Position numbers and translations under genes: made by a program. The notes beneath the pieces are model-generated. The model did not search any database. It was not told the origin of the DNA and was given only the letters and a program-made list of their open reading frames with translations. DNA of 64,000 bases, from positions 57,897,007 through 57,961,006 of the forward strand of contig CM053269.1 in the NCBI GenBank assembly GCA_028583415.1, given 5' to 3'. This DNA comes from Protea cynaroides (Eukaryota; Streptophyta; Magnoliopsida; Proteales; Proteaceae). This document shows positions 38,907-49,878 of the stretch, in pieces. Every line of letters starts with the position of its first letter. Position 1 is the stretch's first letter.

Positions 38907-41900
38907 CCCCCCCACACACACACACACACAAAGGTTGAACTTTTGTTGACTTTGCAACCTACTCCATTACCTTAGATTTCCCGCCAAATTTTTTTTTCCT
39001 TTTGAGTTCTCCTTGGCTTCACTATGAATAGTGAAGTATAACACCTCACTAACTGCCATGTGGCAGATAGTGATGCATCACACTTCACGAGGCACAGTGA
39101 AGTGTAGTTTTTCCATTGGGTCCTCCTAGGTCTCATTATTCATAGTGAAGCATCATAACACTTCACTATCTGCCATGCGGCCCCACCCATGTAATGCCAT
39201 GTGGCAGATAGTGAAGCATAACACTTTACTAGGCATTGTGACGTGTAGTATTGCCCTTCCATTTTGATGAACTCCTTTCTTATTTAGAAAAGGAAAATGG
39301 AAAAAGGGCCACAGGCAAAGTAAAGGCCTCATCCGGAGTGAAATGCATGAAGTAGAACTTCATCCATCCACTTTCTTATCCCTGCATAAAGTAGGAACAC
39401 CGCCTTCAATTTTCAGGAAAAAAAGAAGAGAATTTTATCAAGCAACAGTTTGACATGCATCACACAAAGAGGTATACATCTGTTTTGAAATTTCTATTTT
39501 TGTACTCCTTCCCATCCCGCAAAATACTCAAGTCAACCCAACTCGGCAAAGCCTTTTCCCAACTAAATGGCTGGCTACAATTTTTACTGCCTTTCAACTC
39601 TGTTTAAGCCTTTAAGGTCATGTTAGTTGTCAAACCTATGCCCTATCCTAACAGTTGTCATTCTTTATCTTCACTTCCTTAAATGTAACATTATATTAGA
39701 AACATTTTATTGTGGATCTATATTTTTCTATATTAAATTTCATGCTGTAGGAAGAATTAATTCTATTTTCTGATATGTAATTTAAAATGGTAATTGCATA
39801 GGTTGGGGGCAGGCATGTAAGAATTGGAGGAATGGCAAAAGGGTCTGGGATGATCCATCCAAACATGGCAACTATGCTTGGTGTATGTCCCCCCTCTCTC
39901 TTCGAAAGTGCACTTTCATGATTAATTTTCCAACAATAATTCCTATTTCAGGTTATAACAACAGATGCCCTGGTAACTAGTGATATTTGGAGGAGGATGG
40001 TACAGATTGCAGTGAACCGAAGTTTCAACCAAATTACGGTGAATATAAATCTTCTTTCTTTTTCAATTCTTCAAAATGATTCTTGAAGTGGAGAAAACTT
40101 AGTAGGTTTCTTGCAATGAGGAGCACTGGGAAATGAATCCAGCTGTTTCAATGATAAGCACAATCAATTAATAATTTGATTTCTTGAAGCAACCTCTTTG
40201 ATGGAAACCCAAATTTGACAATCTCAGAAAGTGATCTAGAGGGTTTTGGTCCTTAATGGAATCTCATGAAATTTGACGTGCAGATGGTAAACTCAATATG
40301 TAGTTCTATCATATCTTTCTTGATGAAATCAAAAACTTTTAACTAGGGCAAAAGTATAAAGGAACAAATCTGAAATGCTGTTTAAGGCCTGGTAAAGCTC
40401 AAAAAATCCAGAAACTTAGAGAGCCTAGAAGATGACTTGCAGCAATCAAATAACCTAACTGGGTTTAGGTTACGCCATGGACAGATCTGTTCTGGAACAG
40501 CTGACTTCAAAGTAATTCATTTTTCCATGGATAACCCTTTGTGACTAATAGGCCAACAGAGTTGCTGTAGTCGTGATAATATACATTAACAGCCACAAAC
40601 GATAACTTCTGTAGCTTAGCAAAGCAGTATTTAGGACTGAATCGGCTTCAGTCAAACTGATCCAGATGCTTGAATTTGCAACTGAATCTATTAAATTTTG
40701 GAGAAATATACCAGGCTGTCTGACCAGAAAAAACAGTCATGATTGGTTGAGAAGTAGTGAGATTTGATCCTCCACGTCATCAAAGTTTTTTGACATTCAG
40801 AGTAGAGTTTCATTGCAGCACGCAGTAGAAAAGTTGGCTTGGTCGGAAGGATTGAGTGGAAGTTCATTTGGACTGAATTTCAGGGTGTGATATTAACCTT
40901 CTGGAGGGATTCCAAACACCACATTTGTGCCCAAACCAATAATTTACTTGACAACGATGTCATTTCAAACTGTTAGAAGTTTTCTTGAAGTAAACCAAGC
41001 CACCAAAAATATGAAACTTTGGATCTCAAAGTGGCTGCCCAATTAGACCAGTCTAGTTGGGTTTTGAGAACCTGCTCTACAGGGTCCTAATCCAACAGAA
41101 CCACATGAATCTCACAGTAACTCTGAATTCAATTACAGAGATGCATGTAGTTTTCTTACAAACAATGGAATTTATGGTTTCTTACCAGAAACTAGCATCA
41201 GCAAATATTAAAGTTTGGCTACTAGAACCTTATAGCCAAGTAGAAATAATTGCAGAAATTTATGACAGTATAGCGTAAGATAACTCAATGGCAGATAGAT
41301 AGATAGATAGACCCACTTCCCCCACCCTCCCATCCCCCCAAAAAAAGCTCAATGGAAAACTTATTCTCTATTTCTCAAGTAAACTAAATTCGAAATCTTC
41401 TCACATTTGCAGCCACTTTAAGAATTATAAACTGTCTAAAGCTGATTTCTATTAGTCACCTCCCACACTTAATAGTTAATACTTTGAACACACTATGCTC
41501 TTCTAGAATTGATCAAAGAGTATGGACAAATGACATTGTCTCTCATGTTGAGGGCACTTTTCTCTTTATAAAATTGCAAAACCCAGCCCTTTTGATATAT
41601 CATGCAAGACCTTTTGATACTCTGACATTCAAAAGTCCATGATTGCCTTATTTTTTTCATCACTTATGATTGTTGCCATTGTATTAATTCCAAATGGATA
41701 AAAGATTTTTTTTTTAGGTGAATAAAGAGTTTATATTTACAAAACTCAAAAAGGAAACAAGGTTGGAAGCCCAGCAGGGCAGCAGCAGAACAAAAGAAGA
41801 GGGATACATAAGAGCTCATATGACCTCCCATTCATGTTAGAATTGAATGTGTAGGTCCCAAGATGAAATCATGAATCTATTCTTAGAAGTGTCTTAGCAG

Positions 41901-44900
41901 GAGCTGGTTATGGAGGATTAAAATTCCCCGGACTTAAAAAACAATTGCACCCTAGATCTATTTAAAGCTTCTAAATTTGGATGTCCAAGATCTAAGTTTC
42001 CTCTCCATCCAAATATGGTAACCTGTCACCAAGAAAGCAAGTTTTCCAGCCACGTCACAAGATGACTTCCCTTTGAAGACTTTACGGACCCATCTCCATT
42101 CCCTCCTGAAGGTTTAGGTTTAGGTTTGGAGTCTTTGGACCCTTCTTCCCAAAGGAGAGTAGCAGCTAAGAATCCCTTTCCAGATGCTGGATGAGAAAGG
42201 GCAGGTAAAGAAGAGGTGGTCAGTCTTCATGGGCTGACCAGCAGAGGCAACACCTAGCTTGAACTGGAATTTGTCTCTTAAGAAGGAACATCCCTGTTGG
42301 AATAGAACATGTCATCACTCTCCATCCAATAAAGATAGGACGAGGAATGTAGCCCTGGAACTTTACCAGGGGACTTTGGCAGTTTGAGAACGGACAATTT
42401 CCCAAACGGAGGAGGAAGAAAATAAGCTTGAGGCAGTTACACTCCAAACCACTAGATCTCCACCTTTCAAAGGCTTTCTAGAGATGGATGAGAGGCAGGA
42501 CCAAGCTTGAACCAATCTATGGGAGGAAAGATTGATGGCAAAGGGGTTAAAACATATCAAATTAACAAGCCCTCTTTGCTACAGGATCTCTAATCAGTCC
42601 AAACATAAAATCTGCAGGAAAAAGTAATAGAAAAAATTACTTATCTCGAAATCTGACTGTCAGAAATTTATGAAATTTGGTTTGGAAGTCCTTGATAACA
42701 CTTATGAACACTCCTCCGAAGTTAAAGAAGATCTGAGAAAAATTGAAGAAGTTGTGGGGCCCGAAAGTTAACTGAACCTGTTAGCGCCCCAGATCTGGAA
42801 GATGATTGATTGCTTCTAGTTTAGTAGTAGTTTATCAAGGGAACTCAATGGATCTACAGGTAGGCTATGCCGCCATCCAGTGTAGTATGTTTGTATCTCA
42901 AAACAAGAGTCAAAATATCAAGGAAGAAAGAAGAACAAGAGGTTGAGTCTCACAACCTGGTGAGGCTCAACCAGAAATTAATTACTTTTAATTTTCTGGA
43001 AAAACTCTACTGCAGCCAGTCTGCATTCTCTTTATTTATAGCTTTGAAACATTACAAATAAAATAGGAAAGAACTAAACTTGGAAAAGCTAAACCTCCTT
43101 TATAACTTAGGAAATTTCTAAAACATAGAAATAGGAAAGTTTCTAAAAACTGGAATTAGAAAACTAGATTTTAGGCAAGTCTTAATCTCCAAGCAACTAA
43201 GACTTCTAAACTAACTAGCCTAATTTTTAGGAAACTAAACAGTGGAAATAAGTAAACTAAAAATTAGGAAACTAACCAAAAGATTCTAACTACTGCTGTT
43301 GGTACTGTTCATGTGAACAGTACTGCGTGAACAGTGTTCACGTGAACAGTGTGGGTTGGGCCCATGTTGACAGATCCTTGGGTTGGTCCACTACTGGCTG
43401 GTCCTTGGACTGCATCAAAGATGGCTGGGGCTCCTCTTGCCTTTGAGAAGGATGGAGAAAATGAGTCATTCTATTGTGTCCTGATTCAAGCCTAATCCTT
43501 TCCCCGTAACTGAGAGTGAGCACTCCATGGGGGTGCCAGTTGTCTAGCCAAATATAAGTAGAGGTACCGTCATCAATACTAGTCTTGATAATGTCAGAAA
43601 CTGGGGGTCTATACTCCAAAATCTTCCTCCCAGCCCAGGAGCTGTCTTTACAACAAGAGCCTGTCCAGATGGAATCCTTCTTAAATATCTGGCATAAAGG
43701 CAGTCAACCCAAATGCTCTTCTTCTTGGCTGCCAGTCTTCATATCAACTTAAGGATGCAAGTTTTGTGGTCTCTTTAACTCTCCTCAGCCCCAAGGCCCC
43801 TTCATTCTTAGGGAGACAGATTGATAGAAGACATGTTACTTGCTCAAAGTGCTATTTTGACAATGAGTTGGGGAATATAGGGTTTAAAACCAATTTTGTT
43901 CACTCTTCCTAAGTGTAGACATGATCTCATCTTGGAATAATCCTAAAACCCTCCAAGCTGTATGGAGACGAACTGATGAAGTACTACTTTCCGTTTGAGG
44001 ATGATGCTTCTACTTCCCATCAATCTGGGGAATATGGAGTTCAAGTCAATTCTGTTAATCTTTCAAAGTATAGGCTGATCCTGTCTCAGAATAGTAAGAT
44101 CTTAACCATCCAAGCATGGAGATGAACTATGATTTCTCTTTGAGAGGATGCTTCCACATCAATCCACAGGTTTGAATTCTGAGTAACTACAAAAGGGACA
44201 AGTAACCGATGGAGTGTAAGAACCAATTCTTGCTTTATTTCTACACTCTTTGGATGGGAGAGTGTGAATCAAGTTAAGCAATGAACTCTTTGTCTTAATA
44301 AATCTTTGTTTAGTGCACTTTTTTCTCCACTGATAAGGAAAATCCAATTCCTTATAAATCCCTTTGGGAAATCTTGATTTCCTTGAAATAAAATGCTCAT
44401 GAGGGGGAGATTGCTTGCAAGAAGATAAATAATTGTGTTATGTGCAGAGGAAGTCCCTGGATAGCTTTCCTCCCTCAGGTTTTGTCTTGTGTACGGAAGA
44501 TGTTGGATCAGTTGTTTGCATTTGTTGCTCATTTGCTTCACGAGTTGGCGCTCTTTCTTTGTTTACAGAGATTGGGATAGTCCTTTGGGTGTAGTTTATT
44601 TGATGTGGTCTTCACAGGGATCATCCTTCAGAAAGAGAAGCAAATTCCTTGAAATTTAAACTTTTATAGCCTCATTTTTTGGTCCATTTGGGTGGAGGAG
44701 AATGCTGTTCTTTCTTGAGATAGCTTTGGATTAGTGCAAGGCGTTATTTCCAAATTATCTTCATGGTAGCTTAATGGGAAGTAGAAGCTTATGCCTTTTA
44801 GGCAGTTCCGTTGACACTTGCTTATCAGGATTAGAGACCTCTAATCTCATCTTACCGTTTAGAAACAACTTCTGGACTGGCTCCATCTCTGCAAGGATAT

Positions 44901-47900
44901 GTCAAGCTCAATTTAGATGGTTGTTTTGTTGAGATTTAGATCCTCCTGGTATGGGAGGCTTGATCAGAGATGAGGATGGTGATGGAGATTTCTCGGGGTC
45001 ATTATATGAGAATTCATATATGCAAGAAATCTTATTGCTTCATCCCTAAATGGAATTTTTAATATTGAGAGGACTCATCTAAGTGTTTGAGGGGATTTTT
45101 CCAACCTGGCAACATCATTAGATGGTTGCAGCAGGTGGAAGAGGCTCTATGGAGATTCTCTGATGCAGATATATATACAAAACTTGCATGTAATGGGCCC
45201 AAGTAGAACTGTGAGCACAATCAGAAGAACAAGGAGGATATAAAGGATGGCTCACCCTGTATAAAGCTAGGATTTGACCTGACCATCAAACCACTTGAAG
45301 GAGATTCATTCTCTTAACCACAAGCAAAAGCTAAACTACTCCACCCATAATAAGTTGTTTACAATTCTTTATATAGTCATAGAGAATGACTAGACAACTA
45401 AGTTCGTGATTGAATTTTTTTTAATTATTTAAACTCTTTAGAGGACTATTTTCCTTGAGTGCTTAACCCCTTTCCTATATAAATAAAACTACTAATTTCA
45501 TAAATAAACCCAAAATTAGATTCCTAATCTAGTTATACTTTTGAAAATAGTAATCTCGTTAAGTTTGACACTATTTTATAAAGGTATGACCAACCTTTTA
45601 GCCCCCAAGAAGTAGCCTATGCAACAGAGGAGTCCGGATCCTCTCCACCCATGGTAACAGAAGATCTGCACTCTTAACAGAGATTCCAATTTAAACATAA
45701 AATAAAAGCAGAACTATTCTCTTTAAGAAGCCAAAACAGCACTAGTCCAAGAAGAATTGCATTTGATCAGTTGTGGATCTTTTGGTGACTGATGTGGTCC
45801 CACCATAATTTGGACAACTAACTATATACAATGCTGGAAAGGGTTTCCTCTCTATCATTCTCTCATCCTTCGTTTTCCCTTTCTTGTCTTCCGAATTGAT
45901 TTTTTTTTTTTTTTTTTTTTTTAAATCTTTTGCATCCCTCATTCATATGTTGTCTCCTTTACTGATAGGCTGCAAAATTTTCCAGATAATGAATTCGTTT
46001 AACTTGAACCTTGGATCTCTGATTGGGAGTAATTTACATGGTAGAATTGCATTTGACTTGCAGTCATGGCTCAATATATTGTGTCTGATTCAATTATTAA
46101 AGATATGCATTTGTAATAAACAAGTTGAGCTATAACCTTGAATATGCATGTAAATGGTTGGTTTTTGGTAGTATCTTTTATTCTTTCCATACACTGTTTA
46201 TTTAAATGAGTATCAGTTCATATTTAATACTCATGCATATTGATCATTTTGGGTAGTGGCTAAATATGCATTTCAGTATTGATATCTAAGACCATGCTTT
46301 TAGTATCTTTCCCATCTGACTTCTTCTGAGTAATTACGATGTTGTAGGTTTATAGCTTTGGTTCTGTAATAAATCTGCAGGTAGATGGAGACACAAGTAC
46401 CAATGATACTGTTATAGCTTTGGCTAGCGGAGTATCGGGATCAAGCAAGATTTCTTCTTTGGAGAGTGATGAGGCAAAACTACTTCAAGCATGCCTTGAT
46501 GCAGTGAGTTCTGTTCTCCTGTAACTCCTGTAGCTTAGTTCTATGCAAATGAATTACCCTTAACACAAAAAAAAAAAAAAAAAAAACCCCCAAAAGAAAG
46601 AAAAAAAAATCATAATAATGGACGTTTTTATGCATGATTAGAGGGCAAGCCTTGGTGTGACGGTAAGGTTGTCATATTGCAATCTGGTGGTCAATTATTT
46701 GAAACACAAAAACAGCCTATTCGCGTTGCGGGGGTAAGGCTGCATACATTCTGCCCCTCCCTAGACCCTGCAGTAGCGGGAACCTCATGCATTGGGACTC
46801 CCTTTTTCTTTTTTTATGCATGATTGCATAAAACCATCTGACCCTTCGTTTCGTAGGGGTGCATTTATGTGATCTGATGGCTCCATGTTTGACGTAGATG
46901 GAGCCTTTTGCCTAGGAATAATAAAAGAATCTGGGTGGTGTCATACATCCTCTTAAATTTTGTTTGCCGTCGTCACTGACTAATCATAGAGATGAAAATT
47001 TTCATTTCAATTCTGCCTTCCTACAAATGCTACATATTTTACTTGACTTATCTAATGAAGAATTCCCATTTTCAAAAGAATACAGAGAACTAACATTACG
47101 GCCTTAAATCTAATGAAATGTAATTTTATTTTTAAGTTGTATGTCTCTTTTTTTATTTGGCTGTTATTTCAATGATCTCCTTCAAATACTTGAAACTTTT
47201 TTTTTTTGTAGAATTTGCTTCTTTTTTTAGATAGATTGGAATTAGGAATAGGATTCATGTAGACAAACCCAAATATTTGAAAAAGTGATGATGATGACAA
47301 TGATGTTAATCTGTCCCTGAAGCTAATAATGGAAACTTATTTAAATCTATATTCCTTTTTGCAGGTAATGCAAGGTCTTGCAAAATCAATAGCATGGGAT
47401 GGAGAAGGAGCTACATGCCTGATCGAGGTATTGTATAATAAATTAATAATGACAAGGTTGTTTAACACTCAAACTGTTCTTTGGTCAATCCTTGATAAAA
47501 TGTTCACCTTACATAACTTGGAAGAAATTATTAGCATTTGTTAAAGCTTTTCTTTTTCTGGTATTTACTTTAAATTTCAGGGTATGGTCCTATTTTCTTA
47601 GGGGACTTTTCTTCCACATGCAATTTAGAATGTCCACCGTCTGAAATGAATTAAATCTTACTGTTGTACATCATCTAGCCTCTCAACAGTTCCTCAATTC
47701 CAACAGCTCAAATCAATAGTATCACCTTGGACAATTCACAGTTAGGGATCTAGAAATAGCTTATGCCCGCCTTCTAACCTAATTTCTGCAAGTGTTACTA
47801 TTCTCATCTAGTTTGGAATGTTAGGATTGTCCAATCATCGATTCTTTAAGTTTCATCCTGTTCAAGAAGATGATCCACTAATTGCTTTATCCAGGTAGGG

Positions 47901-49878
47901 ATGTAGATTGACAACATTCATGGAACAAGGTTAGGTTCAGGAGGGATGTAGAACCTATGATTATCATATTTGATCCCAGGAAGATACGTACAATTTCTCA
48001 TTAACTCTCTGAAAAATGTGCAGGTCACTGTAACTGGTGCCACGAGTGAGGCTGAAGCAGCAAAGATAGCTCGCTCAGTAGCATCCTCTTCACTTGTCAA
48101 GGCATGAGCTCTGTCAATGGATAACATCTTGGTTGTGCATTTAATTTGTCATTTCAGTTTAATTACTCTCTTTTCAGATATTCTCTTCAGGCTGCCGTAT
48201 ATGGCAGAGATCCAAATTGGGGACGCATTGCTTGTGCTGCTGGCTATGCAGGGGTTCCTTTCAATCTGAATGAGCTTCGAATTTCACTTGGAGATATTCT
48301 GCTCATGGATGGTGGGCAGCCACTTCCGTTTGACAGGTGAGCCTTCAGCATATGTTCTCTCAGGACCAAAGTTCTGGACAGGTCTCCCATGAGCGAGATC
48401 TGGTAAGAAATCACTTCTAAACAGTTCCAACATTGTTATTTTTCTAAATTTTATGAAATCCTAATAATTTGCCTCCTGAAATTGACAGATGAGCTAATCC
48501 TTGAGTGCAAAACCCAAAGTTAGTTAAAGCCAGCCTCTTTTGGAGGTTGTGTCAATCAATCCTTTGGACATAAAAAAATAGAAAAGAAAAAAAAAAAAAG
48601 AGAGTATTTCAGACTTGAGCCTGACTTCCAAGGTTGTATCAGGTTTAACTCACCATGTGGAAGGCAAATTTTTGTCAACCTCTTAAGCTTTTCACAATGT
48701 CACTCTATGGAAAGGACTGGGAACAGGATTGGGTGATGTCAGCCCAATCTAATACATTTTTTGACTGGTGCACCCTCAAGACGGAAGCAATATTTTGCAA
48801 AGTATGATAATAAATAGCTAAACTATTTTTAATTGTGAACTCTGTCGCATGCCACCTGGTTTTCATCTTGTGATGTGCCCAAAATGAACTTTTGGATTGG
48901 TTGTATGTCAAATTTGACAGTCCCAACTTAGTCATATGGATTCACTTTGTACTGGACCTTTACCTTTCCCTTTCCCTTTCCCTTTCCCCTTCCCCTTCCC
49001 TTTCCCTTTCCCATGTTTATGAGTTTTCACACATACATCAGCTCATGCTTATTTACTATAGTCATAGCTTGGAGATCAACCCTAGAAATGATGAGATTTG
49101 AACTGTATAATGCTAAGCCACTTGATCTTTGATTTATCTTGTGAATTCATTTAATTGCTGATATTTGAACTTTTCAATTTCCAATTACATTTGGGTGAGG
49201 ACATCTAGTGTGAAAGCCAATTGAGTTTGACCCCTTCTTTTGTGATATACTATCGGATGCCATTTAACCTACCATATCTAAGTGCAGGAAAAAATCAAAC
49301 GGTCCTATTTCTCATATCTACACACTACATCTGTGCTCTACCATTTCTGTTTCTTAATATAATGAGGCTTTTTCAGGGCTGCAGCTAGTGCATATCTCAG
49401 GAAGGCTGGTGAAACCCATGGCACAGTTGAAATTATCATAACAGTCGGTAAGTTTTGAAAACTTGCATTCACTTGAAAATGAGATCACCAAATGACAAGC
49501 ACATTGGAAACCATTTGGTTTCTAATGTCAAAAACTACACCATATGTTTGCTATCAAACATTTATACCTTTTCCCTCTTCCATGGAGCCTTGGTACCAAG
49601 TGTTGAAATCATACCAACTGGATTGGCCTATTTGGATCAGGATCCCCAGTTACCTGATGATTCAGCAGATTCTATAGTGATACCAAAATAACTCAAAAAA
49701 TTGTTCATGCTATGTGACATTGTACTTCCTGGATGACATTTCCAGCCATGTTCCGTGTTTGATGTGCTTGTGAACCTTTTGATTTCTGCTGACAGGAAAG
49801 GAGCAGGGGTGTGGGAAAGCATGGGGCTGTGATTTAAGCTACGATTATGTCAAAATAAATGCCGAGTACACAACATGA
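26096..49878 (+). CDS. ArgJ: Arginine biosynthesis bifunctional protein ArgJ, chloroplastic
   Basis: This enzyme moves the acetyl group from N-acetylornithine to glutamate (ornithine acetyltransferase) and can also act as N-acetylglutamate synthase, in the plastid arginine pathway. Seventeen exons: 26096-26167, 26361-26486, 28512-28635, 28841-28914, 34283-34327, 34641-34691, 35833-35901, 36085-36143, 36411-36480, 39802-39882, 39952-40038, 46381-46503, 47365-47427, 48024-48101, 48191-48336, 49377-49447, 49796-49878. All phases agree and give 473 residues, close to the roughly 470 usual in plants. The first 40-50 residues look like a transit peptide. Landmarks: [51 protein letters not shown], and [11 protein letters not shown], where the Ala253-Thr254 bond is the family's self-cleavage site and Thr254 the nucleophile. 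Next come [19 protein letters not shown], and [16 protein letters not shown] near the C-terminus. Intron 14 starts with GC instead of GT. Intron 9 has a weak donor. Introns 4, 9 and 11 (5.4, 3.3 and 6.3 kb) are enlarged by transposons. Confidence 0.95.
26487..28511. other. ArgJ intron 2, LTR-like and degenerate repeat content
   Basis: The 2.0-kb intron contains A-rich stretches at 26850-27000 (many GAAGA units) and sequence at 27560-27900 with AAGGTTGTCAAAGCG and CACCTTGGTGGC words. These resemble worn copies of the TTGTCAAGGCG MITE family seen at 37019. No coding sequence and no defined ends. Confidence 0.4.
29197..30355 (+). repeat. 5' LTR of the gag-only retroelement in ArgJ intron 4
   Basis: The 1159-bp direct repeat begins TGATGCAGTAGC and ends CCCGCATCA, so its own ends are a short inverted repeat (TGATGC/GCATCA). 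It is preceded by AGTAT (29192-29196). Directly downstream, TGGTATCGGAGC at 30358-30369 is a one-mismatch match to the initiator-Met tRNA primer-binding site. Confidence 0.92.
30385..32120 (+). pseudogene. Frameshifted gag with zinc knuckle and partial aspartic protease
   Basis: Gag is open from ATG 30385 ([11 protein letters not shown]...) but shifts frame near 30700 and again near 31195. The middle frame holds the capsid-type Retrotrans_gag region ([32 protein letters not shown]). The third frame holds a CCHC zinc knuckle, [14 protein letters not shown] (C-x2-C-x4-H-x4-C), near 31423-31464, then an acidic Asp/Ser run. Downstream, at about 31660-32000, lie pieces of a retroviral-type aspartic protease: [13 protein letters not shown] with the Asp-Gly-Gly form found in many plant gypsy elements, then [11 protein letters not shown], then [17 protein letters not shown]. 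There are several frame breaks. A His-rich run (HAHHHHHHH) comes from a CAC/CAT repeat at 30640-30670. Not a host gene. Confidence 0.85.
32123..33282 (+). repeat. 3' LTR of the gag-only retroelement
   Basis: This is a direct repeat of 29197-30355, 1160 bp long, with the same TGATGC...GCATCA ends, followed by the target duplication AGTAT at 33283-33287. A short ORF inside each LTR ([13 protein letters not shown]...) is identical in both copies. It resembles no known protein to me and is probably chance. Confidence 0.92.
37019..37129. mobile_element. 111-bp hAT-type MITE (CATAGTTGTCAAGG ends)
   Basis: Perfect inverted ends of at least 14 bp: CATAGTTGTCAAGG at the left and CCTTGACAACTATG at the right. 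They are flanked by a perfect 8-bp direct repeat TTCAAGAC (37011-37018 and 37130-37137), the hAT duplication length. The interior is rich in GGCG/GCCT words. It lies in ArgJ intron 9. A longer, eroded relative may run from about 37290 (ATAGTTGTCTAGACG) to 37720 (GCCTTGACAGCA). Confidence 0.8.
38870..38931. repeat. Compound microsatellite (CT)n-(C)n-(CA)n
   Basis: About 34 bp of CT, then a C10 run, then about 18 bp of CA. It lies in ArgJ intron 9. Low-complexity DNA of this kind is prone to length variation and sequencing error. Confidence 0.9.
39015..39255. repeat. Duplicated hairpin-forming repeat in ArgJ intron 9
   Basis: The words GCCATGTGGCAGATAGTG(A)A and TTCACTATCTGCCATG occur as direct and inverted copies. 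One block at 39018-39115 is followed by a second, similar block at 39130-39247, both ending in AGTGTAG/CGTGTAG. The inverted segment ACTTCACTATCTGCCATG / CATGTGGCAGATAGTGAAG can fold. A MITE-like repeat is likely, but no target duplication was found. Confidence 0.55.
40039..41704. other. ArgJ intron 11, left part, non-coding repeat-like DNA
   Basis: AT-rich DNA with no recognisable coding sequence. The stretch 40130-41280 has the texture of worn LTR sequence (TTTGATCCTCCACG, ATTTTGGAGAAATATACC), but no paired ends were found. A short (GATA)n microsatellite lies at 41292-41311. Confidence 0.4.
41705..43770 (-). mobile_element. Degenerate LINE in reverse orientation, interrupted by an insertion
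   Basis: On the minus strand, from high to low coordinates: [17 protein letters not shown] (about 43770-43720) and [20 protein letters not shown] (about 43580-43520) are the C-terminal end of a LINE reverse transcriptase. [20 protein letters not shown] at about 42340-42280 is its zinc-binding (zf-RVT) domain. A T-run at 41708-41715 followed by GTGAATAAAGAGTTTATA would be the LINE 3' end and poly(A) tail. The two protein pieces are 1 kb apart instead of the usual 150-200 bp, so about 800-900 bp (roughly 42570-43450) is a later insertion. Stops and frameshifts throughout. Confidence 0.7.
42570..43450 (-). mobile_element. Probable LTR-type insertion splitting the LINE
   Basis: This is the non-coding stretch between the two LINE fragments. 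It contains AAACTAAACTTGGAAAAGCT-type sequence and, near 43305-43355, three GTTCAYGTGAACAGT palindromes followed by GGGTTGGGCCC, wording typical of plant LTRs read backwards. Exact ends and a target duplication were not found, so the class is an inference. Confidence 0.4.
43860..45180 (+). mobile_element. Second LINE remnant, plus strand (RNase H-like domain)
   Basis: At 44880-45000 the plus strand reads [13 protein letters not shown] and, after a frame break, [20 protein letters not shown], the start of an RNase H-like (RVT_3) domain of plant LINE ORF2. Upstream at about 44670, [13 protein letters not shown] resembles the linker preceding that domain. An imperfect tandem duplication of about 150 bp covers 43870-44010 and 44025-44155. 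Heavily decayed, and the boundaries are approximate. Confidence 0.5.
46640..46810 (+). mobile_element. Au SINE in ArgJ intron 11/12 region with long target duplication
   Basis: A tRNA-derived SINE with box A-like GGTGTGACGGTAAGG, box B region GGTGGTCAATTATTTGAAAC, the Au-family conserved GGGGTAAGGCTGCATACATT, and CCTAGACCCTGCAGTAGCGG. It ends in a short T run instead of A, as Au SINEs do. A perfect 15-bp duplication TTTTTATGCATGATT flanks it (46625-46639 and 46811-46825). It lies 136 bp after ArgJ exon 12, in intron 12. A decayed box B suggests it is no longer transcribed. Confidence 0.88.
48961..49012. repeat. (CCCTTT)n minisatellite in ArgJ intron 15
   Basis: Eight or nine copies of a TTTCCC-type hexamer in a row, with two CCCCTT variants in the middle. 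The pyrimidine-rich run is far from either splice site of intron 15. ORFs of repeated Ser-Leu or Phe-Pro over it are artefacts. Confidence 0.85.

Noticed and set aside
48892..49132. Phe-Pro and Ser-Leu repeat ORFs
   Set aside because: Translations of the CCCTTT hexamer repeat in an ArgJ intron.
49796..49816. Alternative acceptor 11 bp downstream for ArgJ exon 17
   Set aside because: A second CAG exists, but using it shifts the reading frame and destroys the conserved C-terminus [16 protein letters not shown].
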